Shown here: in pieces, positions 31,871 through 39,225 of the stretch
How positions within the stretch are numbered: position 1 is the first letter of the stretch
Layout of the letters: each line of letters opens with the position of its first letter
Source of the DNA: Thermoleophilaceae bacterium
Lineage (GTDB): Bacteria; Actinomycetota; Thermoleophilia; Solirubrobacterales; Thermoleophilaceae
DNA: 40,579 nucleotides
Direction of reading: 5' to 3'
Assembly: GCA_030447905.1 (NCBI GenBank)
Contig: JAUJNZ010000003.1
Location: forward strand, 43,799 to 84,377
The notes under the pieces: model-generated
The model's database searches: none
What the model saw: only the letters and a program-made list of their open reading frames with translations
Told to the model about the DNA's origin: nothing
Made by a program: the position numbers and the translations under genes

Positions 31871-32410
31871 ATGAGGACCCGACCGACGCCCCTCGGGGCG
31901 ATCTCGCGCGGGCTCGCGGCCGGCCTCATAGGTACTGCAGTGATGACTGCCGCGCAGGAGCTGTGGGCCAAGATCCAGGCCTCGCAGACGACCGAGGACC
32001 CGGGCGGCGAGGGGCAGGGGGAAGGGGACAAGCAGCAGGTCGCTCGGGATCCGTGGGAACAAGCGTCCATGCCCGCTCAGGTGGCCAGGCGGATTATCGA
32101 GGGCGTCTTCCACAAAGACGTCTCGCCGGAGCTCGTCCCGCTGCTCACCCACGGCATGCACTGGGCCTACGGGACAGCATGGGGCGCGGTCTACGGGCCC
32201 ATCGAGGGCACCTTCCCCGGTCGTCCCCTACGGCGCGGCCTGCTCTTCGGGACCGGCGTGTGGGTCATGGCCTACGTGCAGCTCGTGCCGATGGGCCTGT
32301 ACGAGCTCCCGTGGCGGTACAGCGCCAAGGACCTCGCGACGGAGCTCGGGTTCCACCTGGCCTATGGTTGCGGAGTCGGCTTCGGCTACCGGGTGCTCGG
32401 GGGGCGGTGA
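31871..32410 (+). CDS. Small integral membrane protein, family uncertain (YagU/DUF1440-like layout)
   Basis: ATG 31871 is preceded by a strong purine-rich ribosome site (AGGGAGGGGGCAGTAG). The 179-residue product has a membrane helix near residues 10-28, an acidic linker, then three further hydrophobic segments with conserved-looking HGMHWAYGTAWGAVYG, LLFGTGVWVMAYVQLVPMGL and GFHLAYGCGVGFGYRVLGG. The HxxxWxYGxxWGxxYG pattern is reminiscent of YagU/DUF1440-type membrane proteins, but I cannot confirm this by eye. Function unknown. It is transcribed away from the dehydrogenase gene. Confidence 0.7.
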   Translation: MRTRPTPLGAISRGLAAGLIGTAVMTAAQELWAKIQASQTTEDPGGEGQGEGDKQQVARDPWEQASMPAQVARRIIEGVFHKDVSPELVPLLTHGMHWAYGTAWGAVYGPIEGTFPGRPLRRGLLFGTGVWVMAYVQLVPMGLYELPWRYSAKDLATELGFHLAYGCGVGFGYRVLGGR

Positions 32411-32559
32411 CCTTGCCGGGCCGCGGTGGTACCGCCGTACTCGCAGGGCGTCGCCCAAGCTAGCCCCACCGGTGGCGGCCAGCAGCCCGCCGACTCAACG
32501 GTTCCGAGTCCGCGCCTTGCGCCGGTTGGTAGACCCGATAAGTTGGTAACGGTCCTGTT

Positions 32560-32889
32560 TCAGGCCGACCGACGTGCTTCGAACTCGGCGAGCTTGGCCT
32601 CGGCATCTCGTAGCGCGCGCTTAGCGTCGGCGAGGTCCTGACGGAGGGCATCCTCGGTTCGCCTGCCGGGGGAACTCCTCGCCCAGGGTCGGGTAGCCCT
32701 GCGCCTGTCTTCCGGGCTGTCACGACGGTCAAGCGCTGAGTTATCGGCTTCAAGAGCGCGCGCGAAGCTCGCCTGCTCCGCTTCCTCTTGATCTCCGATC
32801 GCCGCCGAACGGGACAGAGCCCAGGCAAACAGGCCGAACACGGCTGCTGCGGTCAGCCAGATAGCGATGGCGAAGAGGACCCAGTTCAC
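32560..32889 (-). CDS. Small membrane-anchored coiled-coil protein
   Basis: From GTG 32889 the product has 109 residues. A membrane helix covers residues 3-26 (WVLFAIAIWLTAAAVFGLFA), then a polar, charged stretch, and the last 35 residues form a heptad-like helix (LRQDLADAKRALRDAEAKLA). The layout fits a small scaffold or regulator peptide. No family is recognised. Low similarity to any known domain and the weak ribosome site (GAGCAGG) keep confidence moderate. Confidence 0.5.
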   Translation of the reverse strand: MNWVLFAIAIWLTAAAVFGLFAWALSRSAAIGDQEEAEQASFARALEADNSALDRRDSPEDRRRATRPWARSSPGRRTEDALRQDLADAKRALRDAEAKLAEFEARRSA

Positions 32890-33233
32890 GCCTGCTCTTT
32901 ATCGGCTGAGACTCGGAATCCTTTAGCCCTGAGTAAAACCGCTCGATTCGTGGGGTAACCGCCCGCCCCGGGTCACGTCCCTTAGCGACGTGACCAACGT
33001 CGCAAGTGCCATTCGGCGGACGACCGGATGGACGGCACCAGCGTGAGGGCGACGGCTCGAGCGAGAGCCCTCTTCTGTGAGGGAAGACCGCCCTTCGCCA
33101 GCTTGTTCTCAGTCAGCGCCCCAGCGGTTCGGGGTCGCCTGAGGCTAGGTGCGTGAGTGACCGACCCGGACCCTCGGTCCCCGGCTATAGCGGGCGCCTC
33201 GGGCGAGCCAGCAGCCGCCGCGGGACCTTCGGC
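32890..33233. other. Intergenic stretch with a perfect 9-bp inverted repeat
   Basis: No ORF of note. GGTCACGTC at 32971-32979 and GACGTGACC at 32987-32995 form a perfect 9-bp inverted repeat with a seven-base spacer. It could be an operator or a terminator-like hairpin; no T-tract follows on either strand. Confidence 0.5.
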
Positions 33234-33908
33234 TCAGGCCCCCTCCTCAGCGGTCGCCACTCCCCCCGTGCGGTCGCCCCCCGCCCGCGTCTCCCCCCCG
33301 TCGGGCTCGAGCCGAGCCGCCACCTCGTGGTAGTCGCCGATGAACCTCGCAAGCGCGGCGACGACCTGGCCGATGGCGTCTGCGTCCTCGCGCAGCTGGC
33401 GCACGCCCTTGGGCGTCAGCCGGTAGACGCGTCGCTCGGGGCCGTCGCCGCCTCCCTCCCAGCTCGAGCGGACGACGCCCTTGCGCTCGAGGGAGCGCAG
33501 GAAGCGGTAGTCGAGCTCTCCGAAGCCGCGCGCGCGCAGGCGCTGTCTGAGCTCATAGCCGTGGGCGGGCCCGCTCTGGAGGGAAAACAGCGTCCCGGGC
33601 CGCACGAAGCTCTTGAGAAAGGCGGGGTGCTCGGCGGGCCGGGGGCCGGCGGGCGGCGCGCCTTGGGTCCCGAGCTTTTGGAGCGCCTTGGTCTCGAGCT
33701 GGCGGGCGCGCTCGCGCGAGACGCCGAGCTGCCGGCCCACCTCGGCGAGGACGTGCTGGCGCTCGCCCCCCAAGCCGTAGCGCAGCTCGAGCACCCGGCG
33801 CTCGCGCTCGTCGAGGCGCCTGAGCGCGGCCGCGAGCTTGCGCGGCTCGGTGATCGGTAGCGGCCTCGTCGGGCCCGGCATGGAAGGAAGACTATGTGTT
33901 TTTGGCAT
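33234..33908 (-). CDS. Sigma-70 region 4 / PadR fusion regulator
   Basis: The 224-residue protein joins two DNA-binding modules. Residues 23-80 match sigma-70 region 4: AALRRLDERERRVLELRYGL then QHVLAEVGRQLGVSRERARQ and LETKALQKL, the helix-turn-helix that reads the -35 box. Residues 104-196 match a PadR-type winged helix: HGYELRQRLRARGFGELDYR, RSLERKGVVRSSWEGGGDGP, ERRVYRLTPKGVRQL and a C-terminal dimerisation helix. No sigma region 2 is present, so it cannot be a full sigma factor. Two ATG starts (33908 and 33881) are possible. A fused region 4 could recruit or block RNA polymerase at PadR sites. The PspC gene is divergent nearby. Confidence 0.8.
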   Translation of the reverse strand: MPKTHSLPSMPGPTRPLPITEPRKLAAALRRLDERERRVLELRYGLGGERQHVLAEVGRQLGVSRERARQLETKALQKLGTQGAPPAGPRPAEHPAFLKSFVRPGTLFSLQSGPAHGYELRQRLRARGFGELDYRFLRSLERKGVVRSSWEGGGDGPERRVYRLTPKGVRQLREDADAIGQVVAALARFIGDYHEVAARLEPDGGETRAGGDRTGGVATAEEGA

Positions 33909-33923
33909 ATAGTGCGCCGCTAG

Positions 33924-34046
33924 GTCCTCCGAGACGGTGGGCGCGGGGGCGAGGACCGGCGGGGGCAGGCCGTTTTCGATGATGTCGAGCGCGCCTCCTT
34001 CTGGTCGAACCCCTTCGAGACGGATGAGCCCGAGATCGAGGTTTGA
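33924..34046 (+). other. Possible C-terminal coding remnant
   Basis: A 40-codon open frame without start codon reads QAVFDDVERASFWSNPFETD then EPEIEV and stops at 34044-34046. The acidic, aromatic composition looks coding, unlike the arginine-rich alternatives in other frames. It may be the tail of a lost gene whose 5' part was replaced. Weak evidence. Confidence 0.25.
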
Positions 34047-34185
34047 CCGGGAGCACCCTCGGTCCCCCGAGACGCTCCGGACGTGTCGCGAGAGGGTGGC
34101 CGATCGCTCCGGCGGTGGCTCACGCTCGGATGAGATCTGCCGGCGGAGAGGTGCGTGAAGACGCCCCGGCGGGTAAGGATCACTC

Positions 34186-34410
34186 GTGGCCTATCCGCAG
34201 CCACCCGCTGACCCCGGCCGCCACCAGCTCATGCGCTCCAGCCAGGACCGCTGGGTGGCGGGGGTTGCCGGGGGCCTCGCCCACCGTTTCGGCATCTCGC
34301 CCGGGCTGGTGCGCTTCCTCTTCGTGCTGAGCCTCCTCCTCCCAGGCCCCCAGATCATCCTCTACCTCGCCCTGTGGATCCTCCTGCCCAAGGAACCGCG
34401 GCTGTGGTAG
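34186..34410 (+). CDS. PspC-domain small membrane protein
   Basis: From GTG 34186 the product has 74 residues. It is a bare PspC domain: RWVAGVAGGLAHRFGISPGL then VRFLFVLSLLLPGPQIILYL and ALWILLP, with the conserved amphipathic segment followed by one hydrophobic helix pair. PspC proteins sense or relay envelope stress, in enterobacteria by controlling PspA. No pspA gene is in the window. The regulator with sigma4 and PadR domains is read in the other direction 277 bases away, and a PadR-like stress relay would be plausible but is inference only. Confidence 0.85.
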   Translation: MAYPQPPADPGRHQLMRSSQDRWVAGVAGGLAHRFGISPGLVRFLFVLSLLLPGPQIILYLALWILLPKEPRLW

Positions 34411-34575
34411 GCGGGTATACCTAGGGCGCTACGCGGGCCATTAGGCGCCACCCGGGCGCCGGTCGCGTCCCATAACGTGGTGTAGGACGGCGCCGGACGG
34501 AACGAGGTAGTTCCGGCCACCGCGGCGCCCATGATCGTCGGACGTTCCACGGTTCGACGAAGGGAGAGCACCACG

Positions 34576-35379
34576 ATGGCCGAGAAGCACAGGATGACGC
34601 CCGACGAGGTCGTCAGCTACCTCCTCGAGGGAGACGGCGTCGACTACGTGCGCGACTCGCTGCGCTGGATGGTCGAGCAGCTCATGGAGGCCGAGGTCTC
34701 AGAGCTCATCGGAGCTGAGCGCGGCGAGCGCACCGACGACCGGGCGACCCACCGAAACGGCTATCGCCCGCGCCGGTGGGACACCCGCGCCGGCGAGCTC
34801 GAGCTCGCCATCCCCAAGCTGCGCAAGGGCTCCTACTTCCCGAGCTTCCTCTCACGCCAAGGTCGAGCGCGTCCGAGACGGCGGGCGCTCGTGCGCAAGT
34901 GCGTCGTGATCGCCCACGGCGTGCACGAGTCCGGCAGACGCGAAGTGATCGGCCTCGACGTCGGCGAGGCCGAGACCGAGGCCTTCTGGCGCGAGTTCCT
35001 GCGGGGGCTCGTTGCCCGAGGCTTGCTCGGAGTCCAGCTCGCGGTATCAGACGCTCACCCGGGCCTCAAGGCGGCGATCGCCCAGGTCCTCGGCTGTGCC
35101 TGGCAGCGCTGCACCGTGCACTTCCTGCGGGACTGCCTCGGGCAGGCTCGCAAGGATCAGCAGCCGATGCTGGCCGCGCTCATCCGACCGATCTTCGCGG
35201 GTCAGAGCCGCTACTAGGAGGCCCGCGAGCTGCTGTCTGCGGCCGTCGAGGCCCTCGAGCGCCTGCCGAAGGTGGCGGCGATCCTCGAGGCGGCCGAGGA
35301 CGACGTGCTCGCCTTCCTCGCCTTCCCGGCCGCCCACCGGCGCAAGATCCGCTCGACAGATGAAAATGTCAAGGCCTAG
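34576..35379 (+). pseudogene. IS256-family (mutator) transposase, internally deleted
   Basis: ATG 34576 with GGGAGAG upstream opens a typical N-terminus (VRDSLRWMVEQLMEAEVSEL; RNGYRPRRWDTRAGELELAI then PKLRKGSYFPSFL). At about 34855 it skips roughly 80 codons, including the first catalytic Asp region, and resumes in another frame as AKVERVRDGGR before shifting back to VIAHGVHESGRREVIGLDVG. The second catalytic Asp is in SDAHPGLKAAI, and WQRCTVHFLRD follows. An in-frame TAG stands at 35215-35217, and the tail ends at RRKIRST, losing the Glu motif (NPLER). No protein can be made. The inverted-repeat ends were not identified. Confidence 0.88.
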
Positions 35380-35612
35380 ACCCACCGATTGGGCCGAATT
35401 TCGGACGACCGATCGGTCCACGAGGCGGTCGCGGAGGCCCTCAGATCGCCTCCTGAGGCGTCGCTTCGGTCGCGAACCGGCCGTCGAAGTAGCGGGTTTT
35501 CGGGGTCGGCGGGGCCTCGTCGAGCGCTCGACGCAAGTCACAGCGGGGTCGCTGTCGGCGTTAGGCTGCGCTCAGGGCGTGGTCGACCCCGAGCGAAGAG
35601 CAGGGCGTGGGG
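35380..35612. other. Stretch without recognisable gene between IS remnants
   Basis: Short frames only. Composition drops in GC just after the IS256 remnant (GATGAAAATGTCAAGG, 35360-35375), suggesting a junction with unrelated DNA. No motif or repeat end was identified. Confidence 0.4.
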
Positions 35613-35854
35613 CTATGAGCCCTGCCGCGCAGCTTGCCCCGTAGAGGGCCTCGAGAGTCGCGCCCCGTTGGCGGCGGCCACGCCCGTTCTCTTCGTCGGC
35701 GCCTTGGCCTGCCAGTCGGCCACGAGCTGGGGGTAGGCCTGCTCGGCCTGCTCGGCGAGCTCCCGCTCGCGCCGGCGCACCTCGTTGAGCGAGTAGGCGC
35801 CGCCTTGCCCTTCTGGCCTCGGCGCGAGGGCATCCCGGCGCGCAGCTCGAGGGC
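35613..35854 (-). other. Unrecognised coding remnant
   Basis: A minus-strand frame reads GGAYSLNEVRRRERELAEQA then EQAYPQLVADWQAKAPTKRT and ends at TAG (35613-35615). The amphipathic, acid/base-balanced composition looks coding. Upstream the frame is stopped by a TGA, while a neighbouring frame (SLTEKKLRALELRAGMPSRR) looks coding too, suggesting one frameshifted gene fragment. No family recognised. It is antisense to the start of the glycosyltransferase fragment. Confidence 0.3.
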
Positions 35855-35881
35855 CCTCAGCTTCTTCTCGGTAAGCGAGGT

Positions 35882-36349
35882 CTCGGGGCGAGGCGGCCCC
35901 GGGCGGCTCTCGGGGGCAGCCTCGCGGCTCTCGCCGCCGCTCTGGCGGTCTCGGTGGCCTTCCTCGGAGCAGAGCTCGTCGACTTCGGCGCAGTCGCGCT
36001 CGCGCACGCCTCGTACGTCTCGCGCTTCAGCGTCCCGACCGGGGTGGCTGAGGCACTCGGGCTCGGTGGCCTGAGCACGGGCATTCGTGTCGCGCTGACC
36101 GCGGTCGGTCTATCCGCCGTCCTGCTGGCCCTCCGATCGGCGCATCGCGGGACGCAATGGATCACCGCCGCCGGCTGGGCGACGCTCGCGGTGCTCCTCA
36201 CGACGACGTGGCTCTATCCGTGGTACGTCGTCTCGCTGCTCCCGTTGGCGGCGCTGAGCTCGAGCCGAGGGCTGCGCGGCGCCGCGATGGGGCTCACGGG
36301 GCTCGTGATCGCCGTCCGCCTTCCGCTCGCCCTCACGTCGTCGTTCTGA
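35882..36349 (+). pseudogene. C-terminal fragment of a polytopic membrane glycosyltransferase (GT-C-like)
   Basis: The open frame has four or five hydrophobic helices: ALAAALAVSVAFLGAEL, IRVALTAVGLSAVLLALRSA, WITAAGWATLAVLLTTTWLY with PWYVVSLLPLAALSSS, and GAAMGLTGLVIAVRLPLAL. The TTTWLYPWYVVSLLPLAAL segment is characteristic of the C-terminal half of GT-C enzymes such as polyprenol-phosphomannose-dependent mannosyltransferases. No catalytic Asp-containing N-terminal loop is found upstream, where IS and other remnants lie, so the gene is truncated at its 5' end. GTG 35954 could start a 131-residue fragment. It marks a chromosomal gene broken by IS-associated rearrangement. Confidence 0.55.
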
Positions 36350-36453
36350 ACGCTGCGGAAGCCTCCGGTGGGCAGTAGTCACGCATGGCCACCCACCGGA
36401 GGATGTCCCGGTCGCCGTGGAACTTCGTGACGGCGGTCGCTCCGTGAACTATC

Positions 36454-37084
36454 TCATGCGGGTGTAGCTGCAACCTCTGGCGCCGGCGTCGCAGAGGCGG
36501 TCATGAGGGGTGTAGCGGCCACCTCGCGCTCGACTGCGTTGGCGAGCCTTGCGAGCTCGCGGTAGCCGATCACCTTGCGAAACTGCCGCTCGGCTTTCGA
36601 GCATACCGGCGGCGGTCCAGCGCAGACACATCTCGCCCGACTGCCAGCGCTTGACGTTGCGGCTCGAGCGCCGGACGAACTCGATCATCGACTCGCAGGG
36701 GTTCGTCGAGGACAGCGTCGCCTTGAGCGCGCCGCCCACGCCGAGGCGGTTCACGGTCACCGTCTCTGCGAGCCCCTCGCGAAGCGACGCGGCCGCACCG
36801 GGGTGGGAGCGCTCAAGTTCGGAGCCCAAGGCCTCGAGTCGCTCTACGGCCGCGTCGACGTTCTCGAGCGCCCAGGCCGCCCGCAGCCTCCGCTTGATCT
36901 GGGCGCGGTCGCGCTCGGCGAGATGGTCGAGCACGTTTCTTTCCTTGTGGCGGACACAGCGCTGGACCGGCGTGCTGGTGCCGAGCACATCCGAGACCGC
37001 CCGGCGCAGCGCCTTTGCGCCGTCGATCACGCTGAGCACGCCTGGGAGGTGTCGAGGCCGCGCTCGATGAGGTCGGACAAGAGG
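36454..37084 (-). pseudogene. IS256-family transposase, C-terminal part only
   Basis: Reading leftward, ILLSDLIERGLDTSQ is followed after a one-base shift by GVLSVIDGAKALRRAV, the second catalytic Asp region, then VQRCVRHKERNVLDHL, AASLREGLAETVTVNRLGVG and the Glu-containing STNPCESMIE. Another one-base shift occurs near 36605; in the corrected frame the tail reads AERQFRKVIGYRELARLANA and VEREVAATP and stops at 36454-36456. The N-terminal half is absent: its place is taken by the IS110 fragment, with the junction around 37085. It belongs to a different IS256 subgroup from the copy at 34576. Confidence 0.82.
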
Positions 37085-37709
37085 ATGTCCTCAGACGCGA
37101 GCGCCCCGCGCGCGAGCTCGGCCTCGAGCCCGGAGATCACCTCAGAGAGGAAGTCGATCTGGCGCAGCGCGCTCGCGAGCGTCTCTGCCTCGTCGACCGG
37201 TAGCTCGAGGCCCTCAAGCCAGGCACGGCCCGCCTTGCCGAAGACGTCTGAGACCGGTGGGCGTCCCTTGAGGTTGCGCATCAGCACCCCGTGGACCTCG
37301 TTCTTCTGGCGCGTGCGCTGACGCACGATCGCTGCGCGGCGGCCGAGGCGCCGGCGCAGCGCCCTCGTCTCCTCGTCGGGCACCCAGACGCCGTTTAGGT
37401 AGCCCTGGGCTAGCAGCCGGGCGAGCGCGCGGGCGTCGAGGCGGTCGGTCTTGGCTTTTCCGTCGCGACGCGGCAGTCCTGGCCCTTGGCGACGAGCACG
37501 CGCGCGACGTGAGGGCCGATGATGCGGGCGATCGAAGCCGCGACCCCAGTGGCCTCGAGCGCCACCTCGTCCTCTGACCCGAGGCTTGCGGCAAAGAGCT
37601 CGAGGGCCTGCGGGGACGTTTCGACCCGGCCCGCCGAGCGCAGCTCGCCGTCCTCGGCGATCGCAACCTCGCAGAAGTCGCGGTGGACATCCAACCCGAT
37701 GAAGCGCAT
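37085..37709 (-). pseudogene. IS110-family transposase, frameshifted and 3'-truncated
   Basis: ATG 37709 has a perfect AAGGAGG ribosome site. The N-terminal RuvC-like DEDD domain begins MRFIGLDVHRDFCEVAIAED and has VALEATGVAASIARIIGPHV. Near 37460 one base is missing (ATEK then KTDRLDARALARLLAQGYLN in another frame), where the family has an Asp-rich catalytic block. Then come RRLGRRAAIVRQRTRQKNEV and RQIDFLSEVISGLEAELARG. The C-terminal Tnp20 domain with its catalytic Ser is missing; the frame instead runs into the IS256 tail at about 37085. The element cannot transpose by itself. Confidence 0.85.
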
Positions 37710-37900
37710 CCAACCTCCTTTGATCGACGGTCGAGAGACGCCTCGGGGCAAACGACAACTAGGGATACGTGCTCTCGGCACACCCGGGTCGGTCGCAGGG
37801 GCGGCCACATAGACTCACGGGCTCTCAGCCCACTAGGAGAGGGCGGCCTGCCCCACTGCGTTCTCCCACGACGCCCCTGTGCCGGTCGGCCGAAGCTAGA
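37710..37900 (-). ncRNA. Non-coding leader of IS110 element; candidate bridge-RNA region
   Basis: About 190 bases upstream of the IS110 ORF (read leftward) carry no gene but have short stems, for example GGGCT-GAG-AGCCC near 37825. IS110-family elements encode a structured bridge RNA in one non-coding end that pairs with target and donor DNA. Position and structure fit that idea; no pairing loops were worked out, and the call is inference. Confidence 0.25.
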
Positions 37901-37962
37901 GGCGGCCTCGGACGGTCCGGTTGGCGCCGTGAGAGGGAGTTTCATGCCCGTAGACTCGTGTC

Positions 37963-38490
37963 GTGTCATACGACCTGACGATGGCGGAGAGACAGCGCGC
38001 CCGCGAAGATGGGGTCGACCCAACCTGGGGGATGAGCGGTCAAGCGACGAGACTAATGCTCGGCCTCATTGAGGAGCAGGGCAAGGTCGATTGGGACGAG
38101 GAGGGGCCTGTCGTGCCAGCTTCGACCGACCCCGAGGAGGATCCGTTCCCGTCGGCTCAGCAGCGATGGCAAGCGGAGAACGAGAGTCGGCTGCGCGCGA
38201 TGGAACCGGATCGCGTGCGCCTCACAGGCGTGAAATTTTCGTCGAATGACCACTGGCTCGTCCTTCCGTCCGAGGCCCGGGCGATGGCGGACGCCCTTCG
38301 CGCTACTACTCGCGACCAGGCGCGCGCAGTCTTGGAGGCAGACCCGGTTGAAACGAGGGCGATCACCGACGCGTCTGTTGACGATCCACCGGACCTAGAA
38401 ACAGCGATTTCGAACATCTTGACCAAGGCTCGACGGTTCGCCGACTACTGCGAACGCGCCTCGGAGTACGGGGGCTTTCGCGTCGATTGA
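37963..38490 (+). CDS. Hypothetical protein between IS remnants
   Basis: From GTG 37963 the product has 175 residues, acidic and soluble, without membrane segments. Readable stretches include ATRLMLGLIEEQGKVDWDEE, RVRLTGVKFSSNDHWLVLPS (a strand pair with buried aromatic residues) and a long C-terminal helix (DLETAISNILTKARRFADYC). Composition is lower in GC and richer in Asp, Ser and Thr codons than neighbouring genes, hinting at transfer. It is intact, whereas everything around it is broken IS material. I recognise no family and do not propose a function. Confidence 0.65.
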   Translation: MSYDLTMAERQRAREDGVDPTWGMSGQATRLMLGLIEEQGKVDWDEEGPVVPASTDPEEDPFPSAQQRWQAENESRLRAMEPDRVRLTGVKFSSNDHWLVLPSEARAMADALRATTRDQARAVLEADPVETRAITDASVDDPPDLETAISNILTKARRFADYCERASEYGGFRVD

Positions 38491-38603
38491 ACCGACGCCT
38501 CGAACTCTCACTACGCCGCGTCGGCCAACCCCCACTTTTAGGAGCCTCTACTGGGCCGGGGCGATACCCAAGCTCGCCAGGCTGGGAGCCAGCGCGCCGC
38601 TCA

Positions 38604-38830
38604 TCACGCATCGTTGGCAGGCGGCTCCAGCGTCGCCCTCACCTCGGTAGACGAAGAAGACGGCGGCATATCTACATCACCTAGAGCACTAGTCCTGCTC
38701 TCGCCGTCTCGAAATCTCACCGTGACCCGTCCTCCCTGCTCGCCTTCGCTCGCTACTAAGAGCGCGTCGTGCTCGCCGACCCTTCCCGCTTGCGGCGACC
38801 CCCTGAGATCGGTCCGCTCCGTGTGAGAGC
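38604..38830 (-). other. Possible 3' coding remnant next to IS3
   Basis: A minus-strand frame of 75 codons reads HDALLVASEGEQGGRVTVRF then RDGESRTSALGDVDMPPSSS and stops at 38604-38606. It is preceded by a stop and has no good start. The beta-like alternation looks coding and the lower GC resembles the preceding gene. It may be a gene end cut off by the IS3 insertion. Confidence 0.3.
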
Positions 38831-38870
38831 CCTACCCGCCCGCGACAATGGGCGAGAGGAGGACCGATCA

Positions 38871-39151
38871 GGTGAAGCGGCGACGCCACACCCCCGAGCA
38901 GATCATCCGCAAGCTTCGAGAAGCCGACAGGCTGCTGACCGAGGGCGCCGAGGTTCCCGAGGTGGCCAAGGCGCTCGAGGTCTCCGGAGCAGACCTACCA
39001 CCGCTGGCGGGCGACCTACGGCGGGATGAAGGCGGACGAGGTCAAGCGCCTCAAGGAGCTCGAGCGCGAGAACGCGCGCCTCAAGCGGATCGTCGCCGAC
39101 AAGGAGCTCGAGGCCGACGCCCTGCGGGAGCTCGCGAGGGGAAACTTCTGA
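38871..39151 (+). pseudogene. IS3-family transposase OrfA, frameshifted
   Basis: GTG 38871 has AGGAGG 10-15 bases upstream. The start reads KRRRHTPEQIIRKLREADRL and PEVAKALEVS, the typical helix-turn-helix of IS3-type OrfA. An extra base near 38983 shifts the frame; corrected, it continues EQTYHRWRATYGGMKADEVK with the leucine-zipper segment LKELERENARLKRIVADKEL and ends ARGNF with the stop at 39149-39151. OrfB does not follow here; a piece of it is found after the IS110 element from 40397. Confidence 0.85.
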
Positions 39152-39225
39152 CGCGATGAAAGCGGGCCTCCCCGGTGGCAGCCTCCGGGTTGTCACTGGG
39201 AGCTACCTGAGGAGGCCCTCGCTCA
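39152..39225 (+). ncRNA. Structured leader in front of IS110 transposase; candidate bridge RNA
   Basis: GGGCCTCC (39164-39171) pairs perfectly with GGAGGCCC (39211-39218), and inside it GGTGGC (39174-39179) pairs with GCTACC (39202-39207) with one G-U pair, leaving a 22-base apical loop. The nested stem fills most of the non-coding left end of the element. IS110 elements carry a bridge RNA in a non-coding end; assigning that role here is inference. Being close to the ORF it could also regulate translation. Confidence 0.35.

Noticed and set aside
31523-32161. Minus-strand frame of 212 codons
   Set aside because: Mostly antisense to the membrane-protein gene with a good ribosome site; translation has no recognisable feature.
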